64,000 nucleotides of DNA, from the NCBI RefSeq assembly GCF_002243645.1, contig NZ_CP017704.1:1155501-1219500 (forward strand), written 5' to 3'. This DNA is from Peribacillus simplex NBRC 15720 = DSM 1321 (GTDB lineage: Bacteria > Bacillota > Bacilli > Bacillales > DSM-1321). The notes under the pieces are model-generated. The model searched no databases and was not told the DNA's origin. It saw nothing but the letters and a program-made list of their open reading frames with translations. This document shows, piece by piece, positions 8,883 to 18,101 of this stretch (positions within the stretch are counted from its first letter, which is position 1; each line of letters starts with the position of its first letter). The position numbers and the translations under genes were made by a program.

Positions 8883-10200
8883 AATCCTTATGTCCATGTC
8901 CATTTCCGTTTCCATTTTTGCCTTTACCCCTTTTCGACTTATCCCAATCTTGCTTACCTTGTTTATTTTGCTTATTTTGCTTATTCTGTTTATCTTGCTT
9001 ACCTTGTTTATTTTGCTTATCTTGCTTACCTTGTTTATTTTTATTTTGCTTATTTTGTTTATCTTGCTTCCATTGTTTATTTTGCTTATTTCTATTGTCG
9101 TGCTTTATTTGATCATTATTATTCTTTTCTATGGCTGATGAAACTTTTTTCACATCGAACTTTTTATCATTCTTTTCATTTTTCTGCTTGTTCTTTGATT
9201 GGTTGCTGTGATCGCTATCGTATTTTCCTTTTGACTCGTTGCTTTTTTCCTTGTATCCATTTATGGCATTCCGTTTTCCAATTGTATCTTCCCGTTCGGT
9301 TTTTTCCTTAATTTTGGTAAATTGCGTTCCCGGGTTTTTCCGTTCAGTCGGTTTGGCTTCATTGGCCGGTTTTTGCTTTTTTTCAATTGCATTATTCTCT
9401 TTTTTCTTTTCTTCATCCGATTTGTTTTCCGTACTCAGCGTTACGCTCTTCTCTTTAGGAATAACAACCTTTTCCGCGACTTTTTTATCTGGCGCTGGAG
9501 CAGGCTCCCTCTTATTGACTTTTACCTTTTCTTTATCTTCATTCAACTTCTTTTCGAGATACTTACCCGTGGATATGCCTTGTTCCCTTGCTTGCTTCCG
9601 ATCGCTTTTTGTTGCCTGGATCACTTTCATTCTTGTATTAGAAACATTATCCTGCTCAGATATTTCTTTTATATCTTCTTTTAAATTCTTATCCAGTTCT
9701 TTATTTTTTTTCAATAACGTTGTGGAAACGACGATTTGTTTATTTCCTTTCAAATAACCAAGTTGCTTCGTCGTTTCAACGATTCGGTTTGTAACAATCT
9801 TTATATCCTTGCCTTCCCAGTCCCTCAGCTGACTAATCACAAGCTTGCCGTCTTCATTTAAACCGGTAAGTTTGAGAACTTCTAAATCATTATCAAGCTC
9901 CAATTCAATGCTTGGATTCACATCTATCGTCATATATGCCGACACAGGACCAGAGAAATAAGAAGGAAGAATCGAAAAGAGAATCAAGAAGGTGGAGGCA
10001 ATGCTTAGCACGGCGGTTTTTTTGAAAGATGAATGAAAATTGGAAAAGGCTAAAGTGAACTTTTGTTTAGCAGGTGAAAAAGTGATTTCCTCACCCACTT
10101 CATATACCCGTTCCTGCCTTTTGGTTTTCAGAAATTCACCCTCGGGGGTCAATAGGGTTACAAATCGCTTATTAACTGAAAGAATAACTCCTTTTTTCAT
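8881..10200 (-). CDS. rsgI: Anti-sigma-I factor RsgI
   Basis: Membrane anti-sigma factor holding SigI inactive. Residues 1-55 form the RsgI_N domain and residues 62-84 the single membrane helix. The outer juxtamembrane domain begins YMTIDVNPSIELEL. Its NPSI (95-98) is the conserved Asn-Pro site where RsgI proteins are reported to cleave themselves. From about residue 200 the outer part is K/E/N/Q-rich, ending in a 3-residue repeat (NKQ, GKQ, DKQ; about 370-420) and a G/H-rich tail. There is no carbohydrate-binding module, unlike clostridial RsgI. The gene overlaps sigI by ATGA. Confidence 0.93.
   Translation of the reverse strand: MKKGVILSVNKRFVTLLTPEGEFLKTKRQERVYEVGEEITFSPAKQKFTLAFSNFHSSFKKTAVLSIASTFLILFSILPSYFSGPVSAYMTIDVNPSIELELDNDLEVLKLTGLNEDGKLVISQLRDWEGKDIKIVTNRIVETTKQLGYLKGNKQIVVSTTLLKKNKELDKNLKEDIKEISEQDNVSNTRMKVIQATKSDRKQAREQGISTGKYLEKKLNEDKEKVKVNKREPAPAPDKKVAEKVVIPKEKSVTLSTENKSDEEKKKENNAIEKKQKPANEAKPTERKNPGTQFTKIKEKTEREDTIGKRNAINGYKEKSNESKGKYDSDHSNQSKNKQKNEKNDKKFDVKKVSSAIEKNNNDQIKHDNRNKQNKQWKQDKQNKQNKNKQGKQDKQNKQGKQDKQNKQNKQNKQGKQDWDKSKRGKGKNGNGNGHGHKD
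8944..9100 (-). repeat. In-frame 9-bp tandem repeat within rsgI
   Basis: About 157 bases made of 9-bp units encoding NKQ, GKQ or DKQ. Read on the + strand they appear as TTGCTTATT / TTGCTTACC / TTGTTTATT variants. Such repeats can change copy number in frame. Confidence 0.85.
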
Positions 10201-10940
10201 CCATCGATAGCCCCTTTTATATAATCATTCAAATATAAAAAATCTCCGTTTATTATGATTGCCACAGCAATGATGTATTTTCTGTTCCGTTCAATCGTTT
10301 TTCTGCTTAGTTCCACTTTTCCCTCAAGCTGTTTTACTGGCAGCCGTTTTTTTGCAAACAGGATTTCTTTCAGTTCGTCATCTTCCATTAACAATTTAGC
10401 GATCATAATAGCTCCCTTCCTGGCATCTGCATGTTTGGGAGAGTTTTCAACTAAATCCTCAAATGACAGACCAAAATCCTGTAGATGGCTTATATAAAGC
10501 TGAATTTCTTCTTTTCTTCTTTCCGATTCCTTCTGCTTCTCGTATTCATTGATGGAATTTTCATTATCAATATATATATGGCTTTGATCATTATCATCAT
10601 TCAGTGATAAATCCAATACAACTTCTTTTTGTTTGGACTGGCTTCTTAAATAATCTATAACCCTTCGTTTAACGAGGGTTTCGGCAAATGCCAATAAAGA
10701 ACGGCCTTTTTCCGGGGAATATTTTTCGATTGCCTCGTTAAAAGCAATCATTCCAATACTGAATTCATCATCTGATTCGTATATGTAACGTTTGCAAACC
10801 GATGACACTGTTTTCGCAATAAAAGGTTTGAATGACTCTATAGTATCATTACGAAGGCTTATATCGCCTTGTTGAATTTTCAATACGGTTTCTTCTAAAG
10901 AACGCTTTTTTTTGAATGCTGTAAACAACACACCAAGCAT
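10197..10940 (-). CDS. sigI: RNA polymerase sigma factor SigI
   Basis: Sigma-70-family factor, 247 residues. Region 2 includes FEAIEKYSPEKGRSLLAFAE-like sequence (FNEAIEKYSPEKGRSLLAFA) and VKRRVIDYLRSQSKQKEVV. The C-terminal helix-turn-helix contains VELSRKTIERNRKYIIAVAI. In Bacillus subtilis SigI serves heat and cell-envelope stress; here the pairing with rsgI is direct. GCGAGGTGAG precedes the ATG. Confidence 0.93.
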   Translation of the reverse strand: MLGVLFTAFKKKRSLEETVLKIQQGDISLRNDTIESFKPFIAKTVSSVCKRYIYESDDEFSIGMIAFNEAIEKYSPEKGRSLLAFAETLVKRRVIDYLRSQSKQKEVVLDLSLNDDNDQSHIYIDNENSINEYEKQKESERRKEEIQLYISHLQDFGLSFEDLVENSPKHADARKGAIMIAKLLMEDDELKEILFAKKRLPVKQLEGKVELSRKTIERNRKYIIAVAIIINGDFLYLNDYIKGAIDG

Positions 10941-11260
10941 CTGCTCACCTCGCTCCTGTTGAACATAAAATACGCATCAACATACTTATATTAAGCGGAG
11001 GGAGTCTAAAAGACAGTACCAAAAGAACTATTTTTGCGATTTAAATGAAATCACATAATATATCAACATGATAAAATACTTAGTTTTTTCTCGTTTATTA
11101 CAGTGCAATTACAGTAAAGTATCTTTTTACGGATTTTTGTCCAATACAATGGGACAATTGTCATTTTTATAACCGGAATTTAATATTCACATCTTTTAAC
11201 ATATCATTCGTAAACATACCTGCCCTTATGAGGGTCATCTTCATAAATACATTAAAAAGC
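10941..11260. other. Intergenic region upstream of sigI
   Basis: About 320 bases that must hold the sigI promoter. A CGTA box near 10966 resembles a sigma-I -10 element, but no clear CCCC-type -35 sits at the right spacing, so autoregulation is not shown. No reading frame with a ribosome site was seen. Confidence 0.4.
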
Positions 11261-11288
11261 AAAAAAAATAGGCGTGACCAGCACGCCT
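11261..11288 (-). terminator. Terminator after the terC gene
   Basis: Stem AGGCGTG / CACGCCT with a five-base loop. On the minus strand it is followed by a run of eight U residues. Confidence 0.88.
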
Positions 11289-11295
11289 GTTTTTT

Positions 11296-12078
11296 TTAAG
11301 CTTCCTGTATTTTTTTCTCTTCTTTCTCTTTTTTTTCTTTTTTGCTTGAAATGATCCATGCACCTGCTGCAATTCCAATCAAAACGACCCAGAAAATCGA
11401 TTTCCAAAGAGTTGATTCTGGAAAATGATGATCGATGACAGCCAGTGAAGGATGCGCGAGTGTGTGTACCGCCAATTTCACTCCAACCCAACCCACAATC
11501 AAAAATGCTGCCGTTTCAAGTGAAGGACGCTGATGAAGCAACTTCACGAATGCATTTGCTGCAAATCGCATAATGATCAATCCAATCATACCGCCGAGGA
11601 ACATGACAGCGAATTGCCCTCCGTCAATACCGCCGACTTTCATCCAGCCTGTTGCCGGAAGTGTAACAGCCAGTGCGACGGCAGCCAACATGGAATCGAT
11701 TGCGAAAGCTATATCAGCCGCTTCAACCTTTACTACGGTCATCCAGAAGCCAGATTGCTTTTTAGGCTTCGTGATTTCCTTCTCACCTTTACCAGCGTAT
11801 TTTTTGTAAATGTTCTGAAAAGCAATGAAAAGTAAATAAATCGCACCGATTGCTTGAATTTGCCACACGTCGACAAGAAAGGAAATAAGGAATAAACTTG
11901 CAAAGCGGAAAACAAAAGCTCCCATCAGACCATAAAACAAGGCTTTTCGCTGTTGTTCTTTTGGCAAATGCTTAACCATGACAGCCATGACGACTGCATT
12001 ATCAGCAGCAAGTATCCCTTCTAATCCAACCAAGATAAGAAGTACCCAGCCATATTCCAATAATATTGATGCTTCCAT
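11296..12078 (-). CDS. ykoY: TerC family manganese exporter
   Basis: Polytopic membrane protein with the TerC acidic motifs EGILAADNAVVMAVMV and KVEAADIAFAIDSMLAAVAL, which form the metal path. Residues after about 245 are a lysine/glutamate-rich tail. Bacillus YkoY (MeeY) proteins export Mn(II), in part to load secreted enzymes. The yybP-ykoY manganese riboswitch upstream strongly supports that role here. I use the ATG at 12078, with GGAGG eight bases upstream, giving 260 residues. The open frame reaches 12126, but that extension would run into the riboswitch region. Confidence 0.9.
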   Translation of the reverse strand: MEASILLEYGWVLLILVGLEGILAADNAVVMAVMVKHLPKEQQRKALFYGLMGAFVFRFASLFLISFLVDVWQIQAIGAIYLLFIAFQNIYKKYAGKGEKEITKPKKQSGFWMTVVKVEAADIAFAIDSMLAAVALAVTLPATGWMKVGGIDGGQFAVMFLGGMIGLIIMRFAANAFVKLLHQRPSLETAAFLIVGWVGVKLAVHTLAHPSLAVIDHHFPESTLWKSIFWVVLIGIAAGAWIISSKKEKKEKEEKKIQEA

Positions 12079-12124
12079 CCATTCAACCTCCAATAGTTTG
12101 TATTTCCTCCATATTGGCATTGGC

Positions 12125-12259
12125 AAAATAAAAAGACCTCTGCCATATAGGCAAAGGTCTTGCTGAACATGAAATCATGTCAACAAAGCCGATGAATGTT
12201 TAACATTCACGTAATGACGACTTTGTTTTAGGGCGAACCCTAACGCTACTCCCCTTTGA
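12125..12259 (-). promoter_or_regulatory. yybP-ykoY manganese riboswitch
   Basis: On the minus strand the leader has the conserved GGGGAGTAGC near its 5' end, then AAAGTCGTCATTACG and TTCATCGGCTTTGT. It ends in a 12-bp hairpin (12133-12144 with 12150-12161, one mismatch) followed by a U-run near 12125-12134. The order matches the yybP-ykoY class, which binds Mn(II) and turns transcription on when manganese is high. It lies directly in front of the terC gene. Confidence 0.9.
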
Positions 12260-12337
12260 AAAGGAAAATCAGTTATTAAGTATATTAATAGTATACGCGC
12301 TCGTTATGAAAATAACAATCTTTTTTATAAATGGATT

Positions 12338-13897
12338 TCATTTTCGGTTCCCTTTGGATAATTTAATCAATCGCAAATATTCTTTGCCGAAACGAATCCA
12401 ATTCGGTTTGGCAGAAAAGTAATTCTGAAACAGCGATAAAAAACTCGTGTATTTCCCTTCATATGGATACCATTGTATTTCTGTATCGTTTTTACCTTTA
12501 TCGATCATAATCGCTTTTTCATGGCAGAAAATCTTCAATCCATGCTCGCCATGATAACGGCCAACCCCACTTTGTTTGGCACCGCCAAATGGTAAATGAT
12601 GATTAGCAACAGTAATCAGCACATCATTGATCGTCACCGCCCCGGTTACTAACTGAGACGCAATCCTGCATGCTTTTTCCCTATCCATCGTCCAAACGCT
12701 GGAATTGAGTCCATATTCACTTTCATTTGCCAGGGCGATCACTTCTTCCTCCGTATCGAAAGGCAAAACAGGCAACACGGGTCCGAACGTTTCTTCTTTC
12801 ATGATTTTCATGGAATGATCGACATTGGACAGAATTGTCGGCGGAATGAAATGGGTCTGTCCCGTTTTCCACTCTTTTGGAGGTGTTCCGGTTTCAAGTA
12901 CAGCGCCCTTATTCAGTGCATCCTCCAGATGTCCAGCCACAATATCAACTTGTGCCGGGAAAGTCATTGAACCGATATCATCCTTCGATTGCACCCCCTG
13001 CCTCATGGACTTCGTTTTTTCTTTAAGAAGCATTAGGAATTCGTTATAAACCGGACGTTCCACATAAACCCTTTCAACACTCATGCACACCTGCCCGCTA
13101 TTTGTGAAAGCCCCCCAAAGAGCCCCATTCACAGCCCGTTCAAGGTTAGCATCACCCAGAACGATCATCGGATCCTTACCGCCAAGCTCCAGTGTCGTTG
13201 GAATCAGGTGTCTTGCTGCGACCTCACCAATCATTTTTCCGGTCCTTACAGATCCAGTAAAAAATATATAATCTGGTTTTTGCTCAGTTAATGCCGCACC
13301 CAATTCTTTCCCTCCATGGGCAAACTGTATAGTTCCTTCTGGGAAACCAGCTTCAAGAAACAGATTTTCGATGCACACCCCAACTAAAGGAGTTACCTCT
13401 GAAGGCTTGGCGATGACTGTATTTCCCGCTGCTAGAGCATTAAGAATGGGAACCATGGAAAGCTGCAGCGGATAATTCCATGGTGAAATGACGAGAATCG
13501 TTCCTCGGGGCATATAATGGATATAAGATTTTTTTCCAATTAACATGAGTGGAGTGGTGACCTTCCGTCCGGAAAGAGTTTTCACTGCATGTTTCTCGAT
13601 ATGCTTGATTGCATCAATGGTTGGCATGATGTCAGCAACCAGCGCTTCAATTTTCACTTTTCCCGTATCTTTTGAAATGACTTCAGCTATTTCATCCATT
13701 TTTTCAACCATCAATAAACGGAGCCGTTTTAAATAGTGCAACCGTTCCTTGATGGGAAGATTCGACCAAGATTGGAACGCATGTCTTGATTTCTTATATA
13801 TATGAGGTATCGAATTCAATGGCGTTGTGACGATTTCCGCAATCTTCTCACCTGTTGCCGGAGAAAACACTTCCAACTTGTCATGTATTTCTTCCAT
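12338..13897 (-). CDS. Aldehyde dehydrogenase family protein
   Basis: NAD(P)-dependent oxidation of an aldehyde to the acid, 519 residues. Key motifs are VISPWNYPLQLSMVPIL, FTGSVRTGKMI, LELGGKDPMIVL with the general-base glutamate, and SGQVCMSVERV with the catalytic cysteine. The C-terminal FGGAKQSGVGRYHGEHGL is the usual ALDH ending. It is closer to class-3/coniferyl or succinate-semialdehyde-like ALDHs than to DhaS (60564). It stands alone, so the substrate is not given by context. GGGGAG precedes the ATG. Confidence 0.87.
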   Translation of the reverse strand: MEEIHDKLEVFSPATGEKIAEIVTTPLNSIPHIYKKSRHAFQSWSNLPIKERLHYLKRLRLLMVEKMDEIAEVISKDTGKVKIEALVADIMPTIDAIKHIEKHAVKTLSGRKVTTPLMLIGKKSYIHYMPRGTILVISPWNYPLQLSMVPILNALAAGNTVIAKPSEVTPLVGVCIENLFLEAGFPEGTIQFAHGGKELGAALTEQKPDYIFFTGSVRTGKMIGEVAARHLIPTTLELGGKDPMIVLGDANLERAVNGALWGAFTNSGQVCMSVERVYVERPVYNEFLMLLKEKTKSMRQGVQSKDDIGSMTFPAQVDIVAGHLEDALNKGAVLETGTPPKEWKTGQTHFIPPTILSNVDHSMKIMKEETFGPVLPVLPFDTEEEVIALANESEYGLNSSVWTMDREKACRIASQLVTGAVTINDVLITVANHHLPFGGAKQSGVGRYHGEHGLKIFCHEKAIMIDKGKNDTEIQWYPYEGKYTSFLSLFQNYFSAKPNWIRFGKEYLRLIKLSKGNRK

Positions 13898-14625
13898 AAC
13901 TACTCCCCTTGCTTTACCTTATTTTTATTGGTACTCCATATCATTTTTATGCTTTAAATAAAAATCGACCAAAGCAGGAATGCCTTCCCTGAAATGCAGC
14001 AAAAAGATAAGAGCGTCTGACTACTTTTCTTAAACAGTTCACCAGCGAAACGTTAATAAACTTCACAAACGTACGAGGTTTTTCCTTGAACCCTCTTTAT
14101 ATAATGCCAGAGACGCAGCAGCCTGTATAATATAATCGTTTGGAACCAAGTTCACAACCGGTCCCCTCTCTTCATAAGATTCCTGCCCGATTCCTGCCAC
14201 ATAATCGGTGCTAAAATAAGTATACCTCTTACTCTGATAAATTCGTTTACAGTAACCACTACATCACATCACGTTTTACAACTCAATTGGTGAAACCCCT
14301 TGAAATCCATCCCTTTCACAAATAACCTTAAATAGTAATCTTCCAGACATAACAGCACCACAAAAATGGAATATATAGTAAAAAGTTTTCATTATTAAGA
14401 GGAGTATTCACGTTCGCTATCGAAGGTAATGTATAGGAATCCGAATTCGGCTATAGGCAAAAAGGAAATCCAGCAGACAAGTTTATCGGTTTTTAGTGTT
14501 TAATATTGGGTAATGGAGGATAAATTCATATTATCGAATAAAAATTATTATCTATATAACCGATTTTCCGTTACTATATAAGAAGGCGATTTTTTCGCGC
14601 ATACATATTTGAGGTGAGCGCACAA
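13898..14625. other. Long intergenic region
   Basis: About 730 bases without a recognisable gene, hairpin terminator or RNA. It separates the divergent aldehyde dehydrogenase and FtsW-family genes and must contain both promoters. No intact reading frame with a ribosome site was seen. Confidence 0.4.
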
Positions 14626-15819
14626 GTGAAAAGAATAATTAAAGCATACGACTTCCCTATTTTCATCGCTGTCGTATTACTCTGTTTGTTTGGTTTAGTC
14701 ATGATTTACAGTTCGAGCATGATTACTGCTGTCGCTCGATACGACAAGCCCATGGATTTCTTCTTTGAGAAACAAAAAACGGCCTTTCTCATTTCATTTC
14801 TGGCAATGATTGTCACGATGATCCTTCCCTATAAGATGTACAAAAACAAAATGTTCTTGATGTCTATGATGTTTGGGATGGCCGGTGTCCTTTTGCTGCT
14901 ATTTATCTTCGGCCATACAGCAGGAAATGCCACAAGCTGGTTCAAGTTAGGGACAGCATCGATCCAGCCCGCCGAATTTTCCAAATTAGCCATGATCATT
15001 TATCTGGCAGCCATTTACGGAAAAAGGCAGGATCGTATCAATAGTATTGATAAAGCCGTCATTCCCCCGATTTTCTTTCTGGTATTCATCTGTTTTTTAA
15101 TCGGAATACAGCCTGACTATGGAACGGCAGCTGTCATTTTCCTGATTTCAAGTACCATGATCATTTCATCCGGGATGTCTTTTAAGAGTATATTCAAACT
15201 CTCTTTGATTACTGCGATTTTTGTTGCCATTTTTGCATTAGGGGTACTCGTGACAGGAAATTTCTCAGCCGTTCTCTCTGAAAATAAAGTGTCTCGTTTT
15301 ACGGGGTTTGCAGACCCTTTCGGAAAGGCAGGAGAAAGCGGGTATCAACTCGTGAATTCATTATTCGCAATAGGATCCGGCGGACTTACTGGAGTGGGAC
15401 TTGGTGACAGTGTACAAAAATACGGGTACCTGCCTGAATCACATACTGATTTCATCATGGCCGTCATTGCAGAAGAGCTCGGAATATTCGGAGTGGGATT
15501 CGTTCTATTGACACTAGGTTTTATCGTCCTAAGGGGATTTGTACTTTCAGCAAAATGCAAAGATCCATTTGGAAGTCTTTTATTGATCGGCATCTCATCC
15601 ATGATCGGCATTCAAGTTGGCATCAACGTTGGCGGAGTGACTGGACTTATCCCAATTACAGGGATCACCCTTCCATTCATCAGTTATGGAGGATCTTCCT
15701 TACTGCTGCTCATGCTTTCAATGGGCATATTCCAAAATGTCGTCATGCGAATGAATTTACTTGAACAGAAAGAAAAGGTCGTGTCCATCCCAAAAGATGA
15801 GATTGCGTCTTCAAAATAA
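14626..15819 (+). CDS. FtsW/RodA/SpoVE family peptidoglycan glycosyltransferase
   Basis: SEDS-family membrane enzyme that polymerises lipid II, working with a class B penicillin-binding protein. About ten membrane helices are seen. Signature stretches are TASIQPAEFSKLAMI, GIQPDYGTAAV (with the catalytic aspartate), PESHTDFIMAVIAEELG and LPFISYGGSSLLL. The longest frame opens at 14614. I prefer the GTG at 14626, which has GAGGTGAG upstream (397 residues). It lacks the ylaN or pycA neighbours of the ftsW locus I remember from Bacillus subtilis, so it may be an additional paralogue. Confidence 0.88.
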   Translation: MKRIIKAYDFPIFIAVVLLCLFGLVMIYSSSMITAVARYDKPMDFFFEKQKTAFLISFLAMIVTMILPYKMYKNKMFLMSMMFGMAGVLLLLFIFGHTAGNATSWFKLGTASIQPAEFSKLAMIIYLAAIYGKRQDRINSIDKAVIPPIFFLVFICFLIGIQPDYGTAAVIFLISSTMIISSGMSFKSIFKLSLITAIFVAIFALGVLVTGNFSAVLSENKVSRFTGFADPFGKAGESGYQLVNSLFAIGSGGLTGVGLGDSVQKYGYLPESHTDFIMAVIAEELGIFGVGFVLLTLGFIVLRGFVLSAKCKDPFGSLLLIGISSMIGIQVGINVGGVTGLIPITGITLPFISYGGSSLLLLMLSMGIFQNVVMRMNLLEQKEKVVSIPKDEIASSK

Positions 15820-15833
15820 ACGATCAACTTCTT

Positions 15834-15870
15834 GACCCCCTGATATTTCTGTTCATGTCAGGGGGTCTTT
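15834..15870 (+). terminator. Terminator after the FtsW-family gene
   Basis: Perfect 10-bp stem GACCCCCTGA / TCAGGGGGTC, 14-base loop, then TTT. Confidence 0.85.
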
Positions 15871-15900
15871 CCCTTCTTCCTCAAGGTTATGGAAGTTAAA

Positions 15901-15933
15901 AAAACAGGCAGTCGAAACCGACCGCCTGTTTTT
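15901..15933. terminator. Bidirectional terminator between convergent genes
   Basis: AAACAGGC-A-GTCG pairs with CGAC-C-GCCTGTTT, with A and T runs on either side. It serves mainly the leftward nhaC gene and backs up the one at 15834. Confidence 0.85.
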
Positions 15934-17313
15934 TTATTTATAATGGATACCGATTTTCGTAAAGCCAGCAATCAAACTGAGCAATGGACAAAGTAAGCAG
16001 AAGAATGCAAATGGGGCATATTCAAGGGTTGATACACCCAATACCTGTGTCAGGAATACACCGCAGACACCCCAAGGAACCAGAGGATTCACAACTGTTC
16101 CCGCATCTTCAAGTACCCTCCCAAGCGTTTTTGGCTGCAATCCTAAATCTTCATATTTCTGCTGAAAGGCTTTCCCAGGCAGTATAACTGACAAATACTG
16201 TTCCCCCACTAGGAAATTCACGCTGATTCCTGCAAATACGGTAGCTGAAATCACTTTCGCTACACTCGTCAATGAATCCTGGACCGCATTTAAAATAGAA
16301 GGGATGACTCCTAATTCAAACAATAGTCCGCCCATCGCCAATGCCAACAACACCATCGAAACGGAGAACATCATACTTTCAATGCCGCCCCGCGATAGGA
16401 TTGAGTCAAGTTGATCCATTCCACTCTTCAGTACAAAACCGCCGTATAAGATATCCGCTAGTTTTGCAACTGTCAAACTTGGCGTTTGTATGAAAGCAAT
16501 GACAGCCGCCGAAACGATTCCTGCTGACAATGTCGGAATCGCCGACACCTTTTTCAAAGCCATGACTAGAACGATGACAAACGGAATCAAACTCCATATG
16601 CTAATGTTCGTTTCCATTTCCAAGGCTTTGGTCATGGCTTCGATTTCCTCAACACGGGACAGTTTGACATTCGGTGAAAGGAAGTAAAAGATGATAAGTG
16701 ATATTATAAAACCTGGAATCGTTGTCCAAAGCATATTATTAATATGTTCAAATAATGGTACTCCAACCGTTCCGGAAGCAAGGTTGGTCGAGTCGGATAA
16801 TGGAGACATTTTATCCCCAAGAAATGCACCGGAAATGATTGCACCGGCTGTAATCGCCAACGATAAATCCATCGCCGCCGCCATACCTATGAAAGCAACT
16901 CCGATCGTGGCTGATGTTGTAAGTGAACTCCCGATACAGAGCCCAATTAGCGAACACACCAGAAATGTGACCGCATAGAAATATTCACCAGAAATCCAGT
17001 CAAACCCATAGTACATGATGGTAGGGATCGTCCCGCTTGCCATCCAGATCGAAATTAGCATTCCAATGAAAAAGAATATATAGATAGCTCCCATACCAGA
17101 AACTGCACCTTTAACGATAGCAGCCTCCATAATCGAAAATGGCAGCTTCTTGATCTTTCCATAAACAAATAGAAATAGGATAGCAGCTATTATTGGAATA
17201 TGGGGGGCAAGTCCATAATGTATGATACCAGTTGCAATGATTAAGAAAAGAACTGCCAAAACCCCGATTGCTTCAGGTAAGGAGAGTTTTAGCTTTGCAT
17301 CTTCAAGACGCAT
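15934..17313 (-). CDS. Na+/H+ antiporter NhaC family protein
   Basis: Multi-helix sodium/proton antiporter. Family stretches include SLTTSATIGVAFIGMAAAM, GAFLGDKMSPLSDSTNLA and NFLVGEQYLSVILPGKAF. The C-terminal part has LEDAGTVVNPLVPWGVCG. The open frame starts at 17379 without a ribosome site. I use the ATG at 17313 (459 residues), nine bases after GGGG and just before the first membrane helix; the ATG at 17334 is also possible. Substrate could be Na+/H+ or malate-lactate exchange, since NhaC paralogues vary. Confidence 0.85.
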   Translation of the reverse strand: MRLEDAKLKLSLPEAIGVLAVLFLIIATGIIHYGLAPHIPIIAAILFLFVYGKIKKLPFSIMEAAIVKGAVSGMGAIYIFFFIGMLISIWMASGTIPTIMYYGFDWISGEYFYAVTFLVCSLIGLCIGSSLTTSATIGVAFIGMAAAMDLSLAITAGAIISGAFLGDKMSPLSDSTNLASGTVGVPLFEHINNMLWTTIPGFIISLIIFYFLSPNVKLSRVEEIEAMTKALEMETNISIWSLIPFVIVLVMALKKVSAIPTLSAGIVSAAVIAFIQTPSLTVAKLADILYGGFVLKSGMDQLDSILSRGGIESMMFSVSMVLLALAMGGLLFELGVIPSILNAVQDSLTSVAKVISATVFAGISVNFLVGEQYLSVILPGKAFQQKYEDLGLQPKTLGRVLEDAGTVVNPLVPWGVCGVFLTQVLGVSTLEYAPFAFFCLLCPLLSLIAGFTKIGIHYK

Positions 17314-17379
17314 GATGTATTTCCCCGCTTTCATGTTGTGTATTCTCTGAGGTAAGGATCGGACCTTTTCACTCCTCAT

Positions 17380-18062
17380 AATTACTGAAACGCTTTTAAG
17401 CGCTAAAGTTACTAGCTAAATATAAAGGAGTTTCAGGAGATTGTCAAAGGAATAATAATCTATTTTAGTAGAATTCGATTCTTCATTTCCTTTTTATCAC
17501 AATACGAACGAAAACCCATACTTCGCTTCGTATAGGTTCAGCCTAGTATAACCTAAGATATAAGTTCTCTTCTTTGCTTAGCCCCCAAATAAGGCCCTAT
17601 CTTAATCCAATACCGATGTCCCTACAATTCTTTCAGTTATGTCGTAGTCCCACCTAAATGAACAGCAAACCGTTCCTGATCATCAGATCTTTTTAACTTA
17701 CCAATTAATAAAAATTTTTAATGTGCACAAACTACGTTTTGTAAGTAAAAAAATGATTCCTGTACACCGAAGAATTAGATTTTAAATTTCATCAACTGCT
17801 GCATTCGAATGTGTAATTACACAAATCCTTTTATTATAATCTTATTTTGATTAATAGCGAATTTTTGCAATTGATACTATTTGCGACGCATTTTCCTGGG
17901 CTTACACCTTTATTCAAAAGCCATCCAAATCTTTTAAACTATCTATCTATTTTATTAATTTACCTTTATCTTAGCTTTAAATAAAAATAGCCAACTTCTC
18001 CTCTTTTCAAAAAAAGGTTAATGTTATACAATAAGTTTGTTAAATATTTCACAAACTTCCGT
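17380..18062. other. Intergenic region, about 680 bases
   Basis: AT-rich stretch between nhaC and the terminator of the malate permease gene. No coding frame with a ribosome site, no RNA fold and no mobile-element end were recognised. Confidence 0.4.
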
Positions 18063-18095
18063 TAAAAAGTATCCATCCAAGAAGGATGGATACTT
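18063..18095 (-). terminator. Terminator after the malate permease gene
   Basis: Perfect 12-bp stem AAGTATCCATCC / GGATGGATACTT with a five-base loop. The minus strand continues into U residues. Confidence 0.88.
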
Positions 18096-18101
18096 AGAAG
18101 G

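Noticed and set aside
8944..9100. Repeat array resembling a CRISPR
   Set aside because: The period is 9 bp with no unique spacers and it is in the coding frame of rsgI. It is a simple tandem repeat.
8847..9684. Long hydrophobic + strand reading frames with repeated FAYLAYLVYF-like sequence
   Set aside because: They are the antisense of the K/Q/N repeat of rsgI. The rsgI frame has a clear domain order, operon context and overlap with sigI.
10960..11000. Sigma-I autoregulatory promoter
   Set aside because: A CGTA -10-like box exists, but no CCCC-type -35 at suitable spacing.
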